From: Glycine soja
Taxonomy: Eukaryota > Streptophyta > Magnoliopsida > Fabales > Fabaceae
Reading direction: 5' to 3'
Assembly (NCBI RefSeq): GCF_004193775.1
Contig: NC_041004.1
Span: forward strand, 5,541,309 to 5,605,308
Length of the DNA stretch: 64,000 nt
Of this stretch, positions 45,754-56,868 are shown piece by piece. Under the pieces are notes generated by a model. It made no database searches and was not told the origin of the DNA. It was given only the letters and a program-made list of their open reading frames with translations. The translations under genes and the position numbers were made by a program. Numbering within the stretch: position 1 is the first letter of the stretch; each line of letters starts with the position of its first letter.

Positions 45754-45852
45754 GCAATGTTTGCTTTCACCCAAAGGGGTGGCTTTGATCAAATTGACAA
45801 GGATGATTCCAACCTACCTCTGGATACAGCTCCTATTAAGCATGTCACGCAG
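45754..45852 (+). other. Exon-like conserved segment, unit B copy
   Basis: Counterpart of about 32390-32488; reads GGFDQIDKDDSNLPLDTAPI and ends CAG|GTATGC. Product not recognised. Confidence 0.4.
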
Positions 45853-45945
45853 GTATGCTGTCACATAATTGAAAAGTGTTATCATGGCTCTAACTACTTG
45901 TTATAAATTCTCTGCCACTACAAGTTTTCATCCGAGTTGGGTTAT

Positions 45946-46182
45946 TATTTTTTTTATCTTTCATCTTTTGTGAATTTTCGTTTTTAGTTTCATGATTTTT
46001 TTGTCTTTTTTTAGTCCCAAAAAAAATATTGTTTTATTTTTTGTTCTCAATATATGTAGAATTTTTTAGGGACTAAAAATGAAACAAAAAAATTGAGGGA
46101 TTATAAACAAAAAAAAAATTTGTAAACTAAGACCAGTCAAAAGATTAAGAAGGACTAAAACAGTCACAAAAGACGAGAGACT
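45946..46182. mobile_element. MITE-like inverted-repeat element, unit B copy
   Basis: Same element as 32583-32822, a few differences only. Confidence 0.45.
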
Positions 46183-47536
46183 AGCAAGTTAAATAAATCC
46201 TATTGATATTATTTTATTAATATTGTGCTACAGGAAATTTTAAATTTACAATTTATATTATAATACAAAAATATTTATCTTTATTTATATTCTTTTGAAA
46301 ATATTGAAATTCAATTTAAAAATAAGTATGAAAATGAAAAATTAAACAGAGATAAAAGTTTTATAAAAAAATTTAAAATATCTTGTTGAAAAAAAACTAA
46401 AAATACTTTAGTTGAAGAATAACTCTTAAAAAAATATTTTCCGATACAAGAAACTCATTTCATTTCAGATAAAAACTATAAAATTTACTATAAAAAAAGG
46501 CAACTAATGTGTTTATCCGTTACTCACAACACAACTAAAATATAACTGTGGACTTAAGTTTTTGGATTCGACATTAACTACAAATAAAAAACAGTATTAG
46601 TTAGATAACGATCATTTTAATCTAAAATAGAACTGAGCCAGTTTAAATACTTAACTTACAATCCAAATTAAGTCTGTGGTGACAATTGCAAACAAATTAA
46701 AAACTGAAATACTACTACACATAAAAGACAAAGCCCCAACATTTTTTTAAATTTCAATTCAAGGTTTAATCATCCAATTTTTCTCATAAACGCAGACTTC
46801 TTCCTTGCATGCATGCAATTTTTCCTTCCCTTGTTTTCTCTAGGACAAAAGTTATCACAGTGCATACGTGACAATCTACCCTCAAAACTCTCAGCATCAA
46901 TCAAACAGTCACAAGAAAAGGCCATAAAACACTACGATGCTAATGCCACAAAATGGTGGCAGTCGTGGTGATGTCCATGTTGAGGATAACCAAAACATGT
47001 CCTTTCCGTGGTGGGAGGGAACCTTTATGAGGTGCTTCACTGCAATAGATGAAAAGCTTGCTAAGAACATTGACACTGATGGATTTCATGGCGGTAGCAC
47101 TTCTGTATCTGTACTCAAACAGGTATAACTAGACCTTCACAATTACATTACCTTCTTGCCAATGTTGCTTTTGCAATTATGTTTTTTCTTTTTTTGTGAA
47201 TACTTTTGCAACAATGTTATAACCACATCTTTTTCCCCCTTTAAATTTCAGGGTGAGCAAGTAATAATTGGCAATGTGGGGGATTCTCGTGCAGTTCTTT
47301 GCAGAAGAGCACCTGACAATCACCTTATTCCTGTTCAACTTACTGTTGACTTGACTCCAGATATTCCAAGTATTGTTGACTTGACTCCAGATATTCCAAG
47401 TATGTTTTGGTATTACCTATTCTTAGTTTCCAAATCTTACAACCCTTTTTAGTTTATTTGGTTAAATTGTCTAATTAAGCCATATTCATTAAGAACTTAT
47501 TAGATGAGAGCTTCTTTCAGGACTTGTTTGGGTAAG

Positions 47537-49230
47537 TTTATTGATAGGGAGAAGGGCGTACATGAGGAAGAAGCAAGAAGGATGTACACGAGGAAGAAGC
47601 AGGGGTGTCCAGCTGGCATGAGGATAGTGGGTGTATCAAATATGTTGTCTGCCACCACTCCTAGCACTAATAATTTGTTAGGATTTATGTTGTAAGAACA
47701 TTCTAGTATATCAGCCAAGTTCTATATATATGGTGATGGGTGTAATCCAGATTATGGAAAAAAAGAATATTGCCTTTACCTTGAATTGTTCTTCTTCTCC
47801 CTTATTCTCTGGAGGTACTGACCCTCGAAGTCAGCTAGTTTTTCCCTGCACGTAACAATTTGGTGCTTTCATTGAGAGCCCATGGCCGCCTTCCATGGCT
47901 GCCATAGCCATTTGCACACACCTAAGTTGCTGCACACCCCTCCTCCCTTTGCACATCCAACTCAATTCCTTGGGATTGATTTTGAAAGTACCCGCCAACG
48001 GTTGCTGAGTTTGTTCGATTCTGAGAGGACCCCTCCTTCATTTCAACAACCACCATACGAAGCTTCCATGGCTGTCGTCCATGGCTGCCACTTGCCGTAC
48101 GGAGCTTCCACCTTCCACTACCACCATTCCTTTCCTAGTCATTCTTTCCACACAGCCAACCACCAGCAACCATGTCCGCAGCACCCATTCCCTTCCATGT
48201 TCAACACAAGCAAGCACGAAGGATCCTTGACTCACCTCAAGGCTGTCCTCACTCGTCTCGACGAGAGCATGCACTCCATGAATCTAAAGATAGATGAACT
48301 CCTGAACCGTTTTCCCCCTGCCACTCCGATCTCAAATGCAAACCCTGCCACTCCAATCTCAAATGCAAACCCAATACCAGTTCCGCACCCCCACCACGAT
48401 GCTCCAGCAAATAATCACAAGATCAACTTAGAAGGACCACGAACCGACGGCACAGCACTACACCTTCAGGAAGAGAAGCTTTTGGAATGTCATTCGCGGA
48501 CTCCGTCTCCGCCACTACCTCCATCGCCGGCTCCGCCACCACCGCCACCGCCACCTCCGTCACCACCTCTGCCGTCACCTCCACTGGTCGCACTCATACA
48601 GCCGCTCCCCACAACCTTGCCGGGTCCGCTTCACATTGTGATTGTTTCCCTCATCGCCAACAGCAACCCTCACATGTCCTCCGACCATCGCGGAATCACC
48701 ATTCTCGGAGTCCGCAAGGAGCACTTCAGTCGCGAAAAGGAGCTCGACCACTCTTTCCCCCTCACCTTGTACACCGCAAAATGGCTCAACACTAACCTCC
48801 ATCTGCTCATTTCTTCACCCATTTTAATTTGGGATCCAGGTTCAAATTTTGAAGCCATGGTTGAAGCCCCAACACCTTGAGGACAAGGTGTCTTTGATGG
48901 GGCTGGGAGTGATAGGGAGAAGGGCGTACATGAGGAAGAAGCAAGAAGGATGTACACGAGGAAGAAGCAGGGGTGTCCAGCTGGCATGAGGATAGTGGGT
49001 GTATCAAATATGTTGTCTGCCACCACTCCTAGCACTAATAATTTGTTAGGATTTCTGTTGTAAGAACATTCTAGTATATCAGCCAAGTTCTATATATATG
49101 GTGATGGGTGTAATCCAGATTATGGAAAAAAAGAATATTGCCTTTACCTTGAATTGTTCTTCTTCTCCCTTATTCTCTGGAGGTACTGACCCTCGAAGTC
49201 AGCTAGTTTTTCCCTGCACGTAACATTTAT
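47537..49230 (+). mobile_element. Young 1.68-kb non-autonomous LTR retrotransposon with TTTAT target duplication
   Basis: 5' LTR 47542-47857 and 3' LTR 48910-49225 are both 316 bp, start TGATAGGGAG, end GTAACA, and differ by eye at one base (GGATTTATG against GGATTTCTG). TTTAT flanks both ends (47537-47541, 49226-49230). Unit A has the empty site (GTAAGTTTTTCC). A primer-site-like TGGTGCTTTCATTGAGAG begins 3 nt after the 5' LTR. A purine-rich GATGGGGCTGGGAG precedes the 3' LTR. There is no protease, RT or integrase, so it must use another element's enzymes. Confidence 0.93.
47882..48880 (+). CDS. Proline-rich ORF inside the young LTR element, possible gag remnant
   Basis: 332 uninterrupted codons fill almost the whole internal region. 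The N-terminal third is rich in His and Pro, and residues about 115-143 form a short amphipathic helix (LTRLDESMHSMNLKIDELLN). A repeat PATPISNAN follows, then a proline run around residues 207-235. There is no retroviral zinc knuckle or capsid motif. The helix resembles the coiled coil near the start of some plant gypsy gag proteins. The bases after the stop (ACCTTGAGGACAAGGTG) resemble the end of a gypsy pol frame. I infer an internal deletion derivative. Confidence 0.5.
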   Translation: MAAFHGCHSHLHTPKLLHTPPPFAHPTQFLGIDFESTRQRLLSLFDSERTPPSFQQPPYEASMAVVHGCHLPYGASTFHYHHSFPSHSFHTANHQQPCPQHPFPSMFNTSKHEGSLTHLKAVLTRLDESMHSMNLKIDELLNRFPPATPISNANPATPISNANPIPVPHPHHDAPANNHKINLEGPRTDGTALHLQEEKLLECHSRTPSPPLPPSPAPPPPPPPPPSPPLPSPPLVALIQPLPTTLPGPLHIVIVSLIANSNPHMSSDHRGITILGVRKEHFSREKELDHSFPLTLYTAKWLNTNLHLLISSPILIWDPGSNFEAMVEAPTP

Positions 49231-50526
49231 CCAAAACCACTTATGCACATACTAGTTTGTAAAAACTCTCTCATCTTTTAGAGAAACTATACAAGAGAGT
49301 TTCTACAATTTAGCTTATGGAGAAACTCATTTCATATCTTCTTATTTTTTCTCTCCTAAAAGTGCTTCCAGATAAGTTTATCCAAACAGACCCTAAAAGC
49401 TTGATTGTATAACTTAGTAAATAAGCTAACCAAACTTATTTTGATAACCTTCTTTTTGAAACTTAATTGAAATAAGCTATAAATATTCTACTGAATGGCC
49501 ATAAGCTACTTCTACAAGTCCAAATAAGTTTTATGAAATTCTTCCTAATGTCCCTTGGTCTGTGTCTAACTAGCTTTTCTTCCTCAATGTCACTCAGGAG
49601 AAGCTATGAGAATTTTTGCTGTAGAAGAAGATCCTACTGTAAACAGAGTATGGATGCCTAAAAGGGACTGCCCTGGACTGGCTATGGCAAGGGCCTTTAG
49701 AAATTTTTGCCTAAAAGACTATGGTGTCGCCTCAGTCCCTGATGTGTCTTAAAGAAAACTTACCAAGAAGGATAAGTGTGTGGTTTTGGCTTCTGATGGG
49801 GTAAGCATTTTCATATCAGGATGTCAACTTCGAATTATGGATTTTGATTCTTGAGTAATCAGTTATAGGAACAGAACAATCATTATTAGTGTTTAAGTTA
49901 TGCTCAATTCTCGTATTCCTCTCAATCCAAATATGTTAGCAAATATTTGATCAAATAGTGTAAGAAAAGAAATAACCACGAAGGTTAAATGAATTAACAG
50001 CATGTAGTTTCCACACATACGTATTTAGTTCATATTGGACAAAAATTAGATGCAGTTAGTTCTATAAGTGCTTTCATTGTTGTCTTTCAATTAGAATTAG
50101 AGTTTTACCAAGTAATCCGTGTAATAAAGGTTTCAATTAAAAGTCAACATAGACTACTAAGGTGAAATCCAATTTTGATTGAAGAACAATGTTAAAAGCA
50201 CCTGTAAAACTGTATCTAAGTTTTGTCCCAGCATATTTGGCACAAATAATAGCTTATTTTTATCAATTTCCTAAGAGAGCTTTTAATCAATAAACAACAA
50301 CCAATTAACTTCTCAAAATTTATCCCAACCAAAAAGGTCTAAATTTTCTTTCTTACAGATTTGGGATGTGCTAACAAACAGTGAAGTAATAAACATAGTT
50401 GCGTCAGCACCAAAAAGGTCCATGGCAGCCAAATTGTTAGTAAACCATGCTGTTCGGGCTTGGAAATATAAGTATGGTTTCAAGGTAGATGATTGTTCGT
50501 CCATATGCTTGTTCTTGAAGGATTAG

Positions 50527-51425
50527 CCTGCTTTAACCCAATCCTTATCCAAAGTGAGTGGGAACAATAGACATCCCTTGAAGCACCTGCATTTCTCATA
50601 ATCTAGACATGTAAATATTGAAATTGTAGATATGGCAAGAGTATGGTAGAATCAAAAGGAAGAATGGGATGCTCTTGGAGGGTTCTCCAGAGCCAACTTT
50701 GAATCATAGATTGCAATCACCTCAGTACCTCAAGGAGGGTTGAAGCTGATCACTAACTCAGCCAGAAACTCCCCGAATCCAAGGGCTAGTGCTACTAACA
50801 AGTTAACAATTGTACGGCCAGAAGATTTTGCTTTTGACACAAACCCAGAAGAAGGCAATTATTTTAGCCTTCTAATTCTGGTGTGATTACATGCAAGACT
50901 TCTTTTCTATCTGCATAAGACCAACATTGATCAATTTTAGCACTCTATATTATGGTACCATAAAACTTTTTTATTTTCTGGCTTGGGTTCTAAAGAGTTC
51001 AATGAAGAACTAAGCTGCACCTACTTTTCTATTTCTCTTCAATTATTTCCTAGTGTGCTGTGTTGACACTAACATTCAGCATAAAACATTACTAGACACT
51101 AGAACCAGAGGGGTTATACTATTGCTGAGCATTTGAAGCTTAAGAATGAATCTTCAAAAGTAAAAGGTGATCAATTAACAACCCAGGAAATGAAATTTTA
51201 TTAATAACTTCCAGAACTTCTGGAAAAAGATTACAACACCAAAATAATGTTATTTGGCCTAAAAACATGCCTTATAATTATTAAGAGTAACGCCAAAGTT
51301 GAAAAACACGATGTTAAATATATTTTTTATTCTTAATAAATATCTAAATTTTGTATTTTTTTCTAATAAAAAAATTAAATTAAAAAAATTACCATGAAAA
51401 AAAAATACAATTTTTTTATCAGTCA
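50527..51425. other. Downstream flank of unit B, no gene
   Basis: Similar to 35450-36460. No supported frame; joins directly to block X'. Confidence 0.5.
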
Positions 51426-54051
51426 TAGTTTCAACAATTTTTTTGATTGATCTAAGTTCCTCAAGTTTTCTCTATCTTTGTTTTTAGTTATTTTCATCAA
51501 ATATCATTATTTATGAATGATGCGTAAACGCGTGCACGACTAATACGATGTAATAATCACATAATAAAAATATTATTGGTTCAAGACATTTTTTGAGAGT
51601 TTCAAGGTGCTACAAATTTTTTTGATGGTGTAAAACTACTAGAAAAAGTTTTGAAGTTTTGAAAAAAAAAACAAAAAGGAGATGTATTAAGTAAAATTAA
51701 TAAATCATAAAGAAGAATTTACACAAATCAACATCCCACAAAACCATTCTCTAAAACATAATCCATAACTTAATGAGAATAGAATTCTCATCCTTAAAAA
51801 AAACAAATTCTCATATGTTTAGAACTATATATTGACGATGTCATACTAGTAGATATGAGGGATTAAAAGCATAGTTTATAAAAAAAAATTATAATCAATA
51901 TCTTGCCAAATTTCTTAATAATGTAATAAGTTAATGAATTATCATATTTCTGTTGCATTATCAATCAACATTAGTTGATAGTAGAGACTAAAATAAAAGA
52001 TATTAAATTTTTATAGGGACTAAAAAAAATAAAAAATTAAAGGACAAAACCAAAAATAAGATATATTATAGCGACCAAATAATTATTTAAGTCTTCTATT
52101 TTTTTTTCTTTTTCCTAATATACCCTTTTCTTCCTTAATTTCTCTCTTTTCCCCTTTGTCTCCTTCTTCCTAAGTATCTTCTTGTCACCTTTCTTTGCAA
52201 ACTCGTCTCTGATGCTGATATGGCTTTGCCTGAATCCCTGTGCTCCTCATTACATGCATCCCCATGTTCATGCATATCCTTGTGCTTTTAGCGTTACATG
52301 TTGGCAAGACTATGATGGCGACAGCTGTGACGTTGCCGAGTGGATCTTACTCCCTTTGTTGCAGCTATCATGGGGGACCATGGTGATTGCCACTAGATCC
52401 CTTTGGATTCCCTCTGATTTTTGTGATGTCGTTAGGATTTTCCTATAACATTCGTGAAATATTCTGAAATATCGAAAGATGATTCCGATGATGGTTACAG
52501 GTGGGCGACAATCACAAGGGGAAGATGAAGAAGAGCAGAAGTAACACGGATGGTGATTTTTTATAGTGTACGACGGCTAATGCAGAGAGAAAATAGAGGA
52601 GTAAATTGAAAAAGAGTAGGATAAAAAACAAAATAAAAAAGAAAGAAGAAAAGTATTGTCCATAAAATTAAAAATGTATATATCTAATGACTTGAAATAT
52701 GTTTCAAATAATGAGATATGAAGTGAGGTCCCACTCTAGCCATCTTCAAGAAATTACTGTCTCTCTGTTTATATATATAATACTTAATTACTTAATTCAT
52801 GAAGATTAAGAAAATTGATTAATTTAATTGATAACAATAAATTTATCTTAAATTTATAATTTTTTTCAAAATTATTATCATTTATACTCCCCTCTCTCCT
52901 AATTGTTTGTCAATATATCTTTTCTCTTTCTTAACTAGGGACATTTCTAATATAGAATTAATTAATACATAAAACATTATAGATTACGTCTTATAAAAAA
53001 ATAAATATCATTTTAAATTTGAGTCTTATAAATAAAAATGGAATGAGTAGTCTTTAACTCTTTATAATTGCCTTTTTCTACTATTTGGTTAAGAAGAATG
53101 AAAGAGAATTGAAAGTATACAGAGTTGAAAGACAATGAAAGAAGATGGTCTAGGATGTTTGTTACATGTGAAAATTTGATGAAAGTTTCAAAAATAATGT
53201 GAAACCCACATGTTTTTACTTTCATCTCAAAAAGAGAATAAAAGGGAGGAAAAGAAACAATAAAAAGGATGCTATACACAAAATTCTTGGTTGCTAAAAT
53301 TGTTCCTCAAGCCCCTCATTAACCTTCAGTGGAACTTTTAAATTAGGGTATCATGTCACATATAATAAGTTATTCAAATGTCATAGTTGATTATGCTTAG
53401 TTTGCAATCAAGTTTGCTTTCTAGTGGCTTTTACTCAAGATATAATCAATTATATATGCAATTTATATAATTGATTATGTGACTTTAATTAGTAAAAGAA
53501 TATACATTTTTATCTCATATATATAGTTACATAAACTTATTTTTTTGGGGTAAAATGAATGTTTACTTAATCTCTTTTTCAGTTATTTTTCTTTTATTAT
53601 TGACCTAAACACTTTAGTTTAAGCATTTCATTTCTTTTACACTTTTTTTTTTCCATCTCAATCAAATAACTTTATTTTTTTATTCTTTTTTCATTTTTTT
53701 TTTAAGAGAGTCTCTTCTCATTTCAACTTTCTTTCATTTATTTTCATTCCTTTTCACACTACATACAGTTAGACTTAGGCTGCCATTATGATGGAGAAAA
53801 GTAATATACAAAAAAAATTATATATTTTATTCGATGGGATCCACATCTCTTATATTTTACTTTAATTATTTTTTTCATTTTTTTCCTCTGCCTTTCCTTC
53901 TTCTAAATCAAATGCCCCCTACACAATTCCATCCTATGAGACAAATGTGTGTTTAAAAGAAAAAGTTTATAGATATGCGTCAATTGTAACTTTTGATGCG
54001 GAAGTTAATTAGCTAGCTTTAACAGCATGCACGTTTAGGAGAAAATGCAAG
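51426..54051 (+). repeat. Segmental duplication block X'
   Basis: Second copy of block X, without the 2.68-kb insertion and without the (AT)n run. Its presence after unit B shows that the original repeat unit was X plus A. No gene supported. Confidence 0.8.
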
Positions 54052-55358
54052 AAAATCCAAAGGAGCAATAATAAAGCTGGTTGGGAGTGGATTCCAAATC
54101 ATCAAATCAAATCAAATTCTCCCATTGCTCCAATGAGTTGTCCTCCCACAAATTAAGCTCCAATCTTCTAGAAATAAGGTTTTAAATAGCCAAGGATTAA
54201 GATTAATTGTTGAAGGACAAATTCAATGCCATGTACTCCACACAACAAGACATCTGAATGAGTAATTAATGATATATGAATTATCATTTATTTTAATCAT
54301 TTTATTTTTTATCTATCTGTCACATCATAAATTATATTATACCTATATTTTTCCTTTTTTCCCCTATATGTTGAATAAATTTTTGGATGTTATCAAACAT
54401 TTTCCCATCTAAATTGAGCTAGATCTGATTCATCCGAAAGAGGATCCAAGTATCCATAAGATGATTTTAAAGAGAGAAAAGAAGGAAATACCATGATTTG
54501 AATCCCTTTTATTAACAAAATCTAACAACTAATGTCTAAAAAAATTAAGCAAATTAATAATTACACTATTTTTTTGGTATTCATATAATTCTTATCTCTT
54601 CCCAACAAATATTACCATGCAAAAAATGTTTTTTGGATCTGCATCAATACCCAAAGATGTGGATAAAAGATGTTAATACATTCAGTGAAAATTTCTTTAT
54701 TATCTTAAAAATATTTTCCTTTTGAATAATAAATATAATTTTCACAATTAGTTGAGTGTACTTTGTTTTTCAGAGATGGTAGAGTGGTCCAGAGAAACTG
54801 CACCTGTCAATGGATATGAATTCAACTTTGAACAAGATCTAAACAGAACTTCTGATTTAATTGACGTGAAAGTGATCCTTTCTCAATAGCTGAATTTTTA
54901 ATTGGAAAGCTTTTCATTGGACATCAGACTATAAGAGGACAACTACAAAGGATAATCTCAGATCTTTCAGTAAGGCATGCTTCCCATGTATATATTGGCA
55001 GATAACTGAAAATGTTTCATATCATTTAATTTCTAACCATTTCAAATTCTTTGGCAAAACATATCTGAGGTTTTCTTTTTTTCCATTATTATTGTGTTGT
55101 AGGAAATTGTAGTATATTGCTCTCTACCAAGGTTATCCATTGATGCAAGGAAGAATGTGCTGCAGCAAACTATACACTTCAAATAATTTGATGTTTTACT
55201 TTTTTGCCAAATATTGTGCTGCAGCAAACTATACACATACTGTGTTGTTGCCATCTCTAATCTAGTCTTGATACTAGTGTTCAAAATGAGAATGAACTGG
55301 AAGCAACAGAATCACCAATTCACAAAGCCTTTGATGCTTAAGATCAGAGTGGAGGTGG
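54052..55358 (+). repeat. Unit C: first 1.3 kb of a third NLR unit, cut by the retrotransposon
   Basis: Starts AATCCAAAGGAGCAATAA like units A and B and stays collinear through TGGTAGAGTGG (54776) and GATGCTTAAGATCAGAGTGGAGGT (55333-55356; A has the same words at 25601-25624). The next bases start an LTR. The rest of the unit would lie beyond the right edge. Confidence 0.85.
54776..54889 (+). other. Exon-like short ORF, copy in unit C (37 residues, intact)
   Basis: Same arrangement as 40021-40134: acceptor TTTGTTTTTCAG|AG, then MVEWSRETAPVNGYEFNFEQ and a tail differing by Ile for Met near the end, then TAG. Confidence 0.45.
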
Positions 55359-56705
55359 TGTGATAACTGCTAAATAATTGTGAATTTATAGGAGTTAAAT
55401 AGTCAAATTTTGGCTTAAAATTAATTATTTAGCAGTTATTTGTAATTAAAAGTGAAAAAAATTAATTTAATTGAATTTCTGGTTGCAGATACGAAAAATA
55501 AGGCTGCAGTTAGCAAAAGTGGCACAGAAAGGAAGAAAAAAGAAGAAATTCTGAAGCAGGCCCAATCCAATAGGGGCGCTAAGCGCGCATCAGGCGCTAA
55601 GCGAGCAACTAACTGCAGGCGCTGAGCGTGGCGTTAAGCACGAAGGTGGAAACCGTTACGCGCGCTAAGCCCAGCTAGGCGCCCAGCGCCCGATCCAACA
55701 GAAGCACAGGCCCAGCGTGCATGGCGCGCCCAGCGCGCGATCTGAACGCGCTAAGCGCGAGGTGTGGCGCTGAGCGCGACTACGAAGGCCCATAAGCCCA
55801 CTTCAGCAACTATAAATAGAGAGGCAGTCCCAAGGAAATTTCATCCCATCTCAGAGCATCACTCTCAGTACTTCAAGCCTGAGTTTTCTTTTCTCTCTAT
55901 ATTCTTTGTTTTGTTAGCCTATTCTTTCTTTCATCCCCAGTTGTAAGCCCTCAATAGCCATGAGTGGCTAAACCCCTAGCTAGGGCTTGGCAGGCCTAAA
56001 AAGCCAACGATGTACACTGAGCTCCAAGAGTTATCAATGCAAAGGAATTTATTCCAGGTTTTTCTGTTCTATTTCTTTTCTTTTATTCTTGCATTCATTC
56101 TTAGATCTCTTTTTGGGTTTTAATCGTTCGGGAGAGGGTAATTCTCAATAATATTTAAGATTCAATGCATGCATCAGTTTTAGGGGTTATACGCTTGGGA
56201 AAGGGTAACACCTAATAGAACATCTAAAGAAAAGAATCATTGGGTTAGCATTGCTAGGCATAGAGTGATAACTCACTGCCCATGCATATAAGCAACATCT
56301 AGAACTTAATCTTAACGCATTTTAATTATTGAGTCTTCGCAAAGGCATTTGGGAGATAGGTAGTTAAAATAGGCTTGCCAACGTGAGGCATCAGGGGCAA
56401 GTAGTCAACAGATGTGGGTAGAACTAACACCATTTCATTGGTAATGAATATCATACTTACATGCATCGTAGGCCAATTGGGTTTGTCTGGTCTTGGCATT
56501 TCTATCAATTGTTTTCCCTTTTACTTATTTGTTTTAGTAATAGCACTCTTTACTATTCCTACTTTCATTCCTACTTTACTACTTTACTACCACTTACAAA
56601 TTGAGAGGTATTGAATAAGTGCAATAAAATCCCTGCGGACACGACACTCGGACTTCCGAGCTTTACTACTTGTCACGATTTGGTGCACTTGCCAAAGTCT
56701 CAACA
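55359..56705 (+). repeat. 5' LTR of the Athila-lineage element
   Basis: The left border is where unit C similarity stops and TGTGATAACTGC begins (TGATAACTGC at 55361 is an alternative). The right border is CTCAACA at 56705, six bases before the primer site. It holds TATAAATAGAG at 55811 as a promoter. A GC-rich cluster of GCGCTAAGCGC variants lies upstream of it at 55574-55780. Confidence 0.75.
55811..55818 (+). promoter_or_regulatory. TATA box of the 5' LTR
   Basis: TATAAATA in a GC-richer context, about 450 bp into the LTR. Transcription would begin some 30 bp downstream. Confidence 0.6.
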
Positions 56706-56711
56706 AGTTTT

Positions 56712-56730
56712 TGGCGCCGTTGCCGGGGAT
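56712..56730 (+). other. Primer binding site, tRNA-Asp type
   Basis: TGGCGCCGTTGCCGGGGAT is complementary to the 3' end of plant tRNA-Asp (ending ...CCCCGGCAACGGCGCCA), which primes minus-strand synthesis in Athila-lineage elements. Confidence 0.88.
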
Positions 56731-56868
56731 TTTGTTTTCGCACTTAATACTATATCAGTTTGTAAGCCCGATCCTTCTTTTCTTGGCTTACTTTATCAGT
56801 ATTTTCTCTTTACTTCTATTCTGTCTTTCTTTCTTCTATAATTGCACGGGTAGTGCCTTCTTGTTTTT

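Larger units (their letters stand above)
46937..50526 (+). pseudogene. PP2C pseudogene, copy B, interrupted by an LTR element
   Basis: Same four blocks as copy A. Block b keeps the consensus NVGDSRAVL but carries a 30-bp in-frame tandem duplication that repeats VDLTPDIPSI. Block d keeps WDVLTN and DDCSSICLF, so B is closer to the functional consensus at these sites. The TAA after PDVS (49750-49752) is shared with copy A, and the N-terminal catalytic exon is also missing. The intron between blocks b and c holds a 1684-bp LTR element (47542-49225). Not expected to make phosphatase. Confidence 0.82.
39288..51400 (+). repeat. Segmental duplication unit B (NLR2 + PP2C relic + young LTR element)
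   Basis: Second copy of unit A. Differences from A include loss of the 25437-27076 equivalent before the NLR, a 4-nt and a 42-nt deletion in the NLR, a 30-bp duplication in the PP2C relic and a 1.68-kb LTR insertion. The NB-ARC coding part is nearly identical to A, while LRR and upstream flank differ more. Confidence 0.88.

Noticed and set aside
47504..47695. Short plus-strand frame running through the 5' LTR of the young element
   Set aside because: Lies in LTR sequence and repeats in the 3' LTR; a chance frame or the tail of an ancestral pol, not a gene.
56326..56841. Short frames in the 5' LTR and leader of the Athila-lineage element
   Set aside because: They fall within the LTR and primer-site region; gag begins at 56869 in the normal place.
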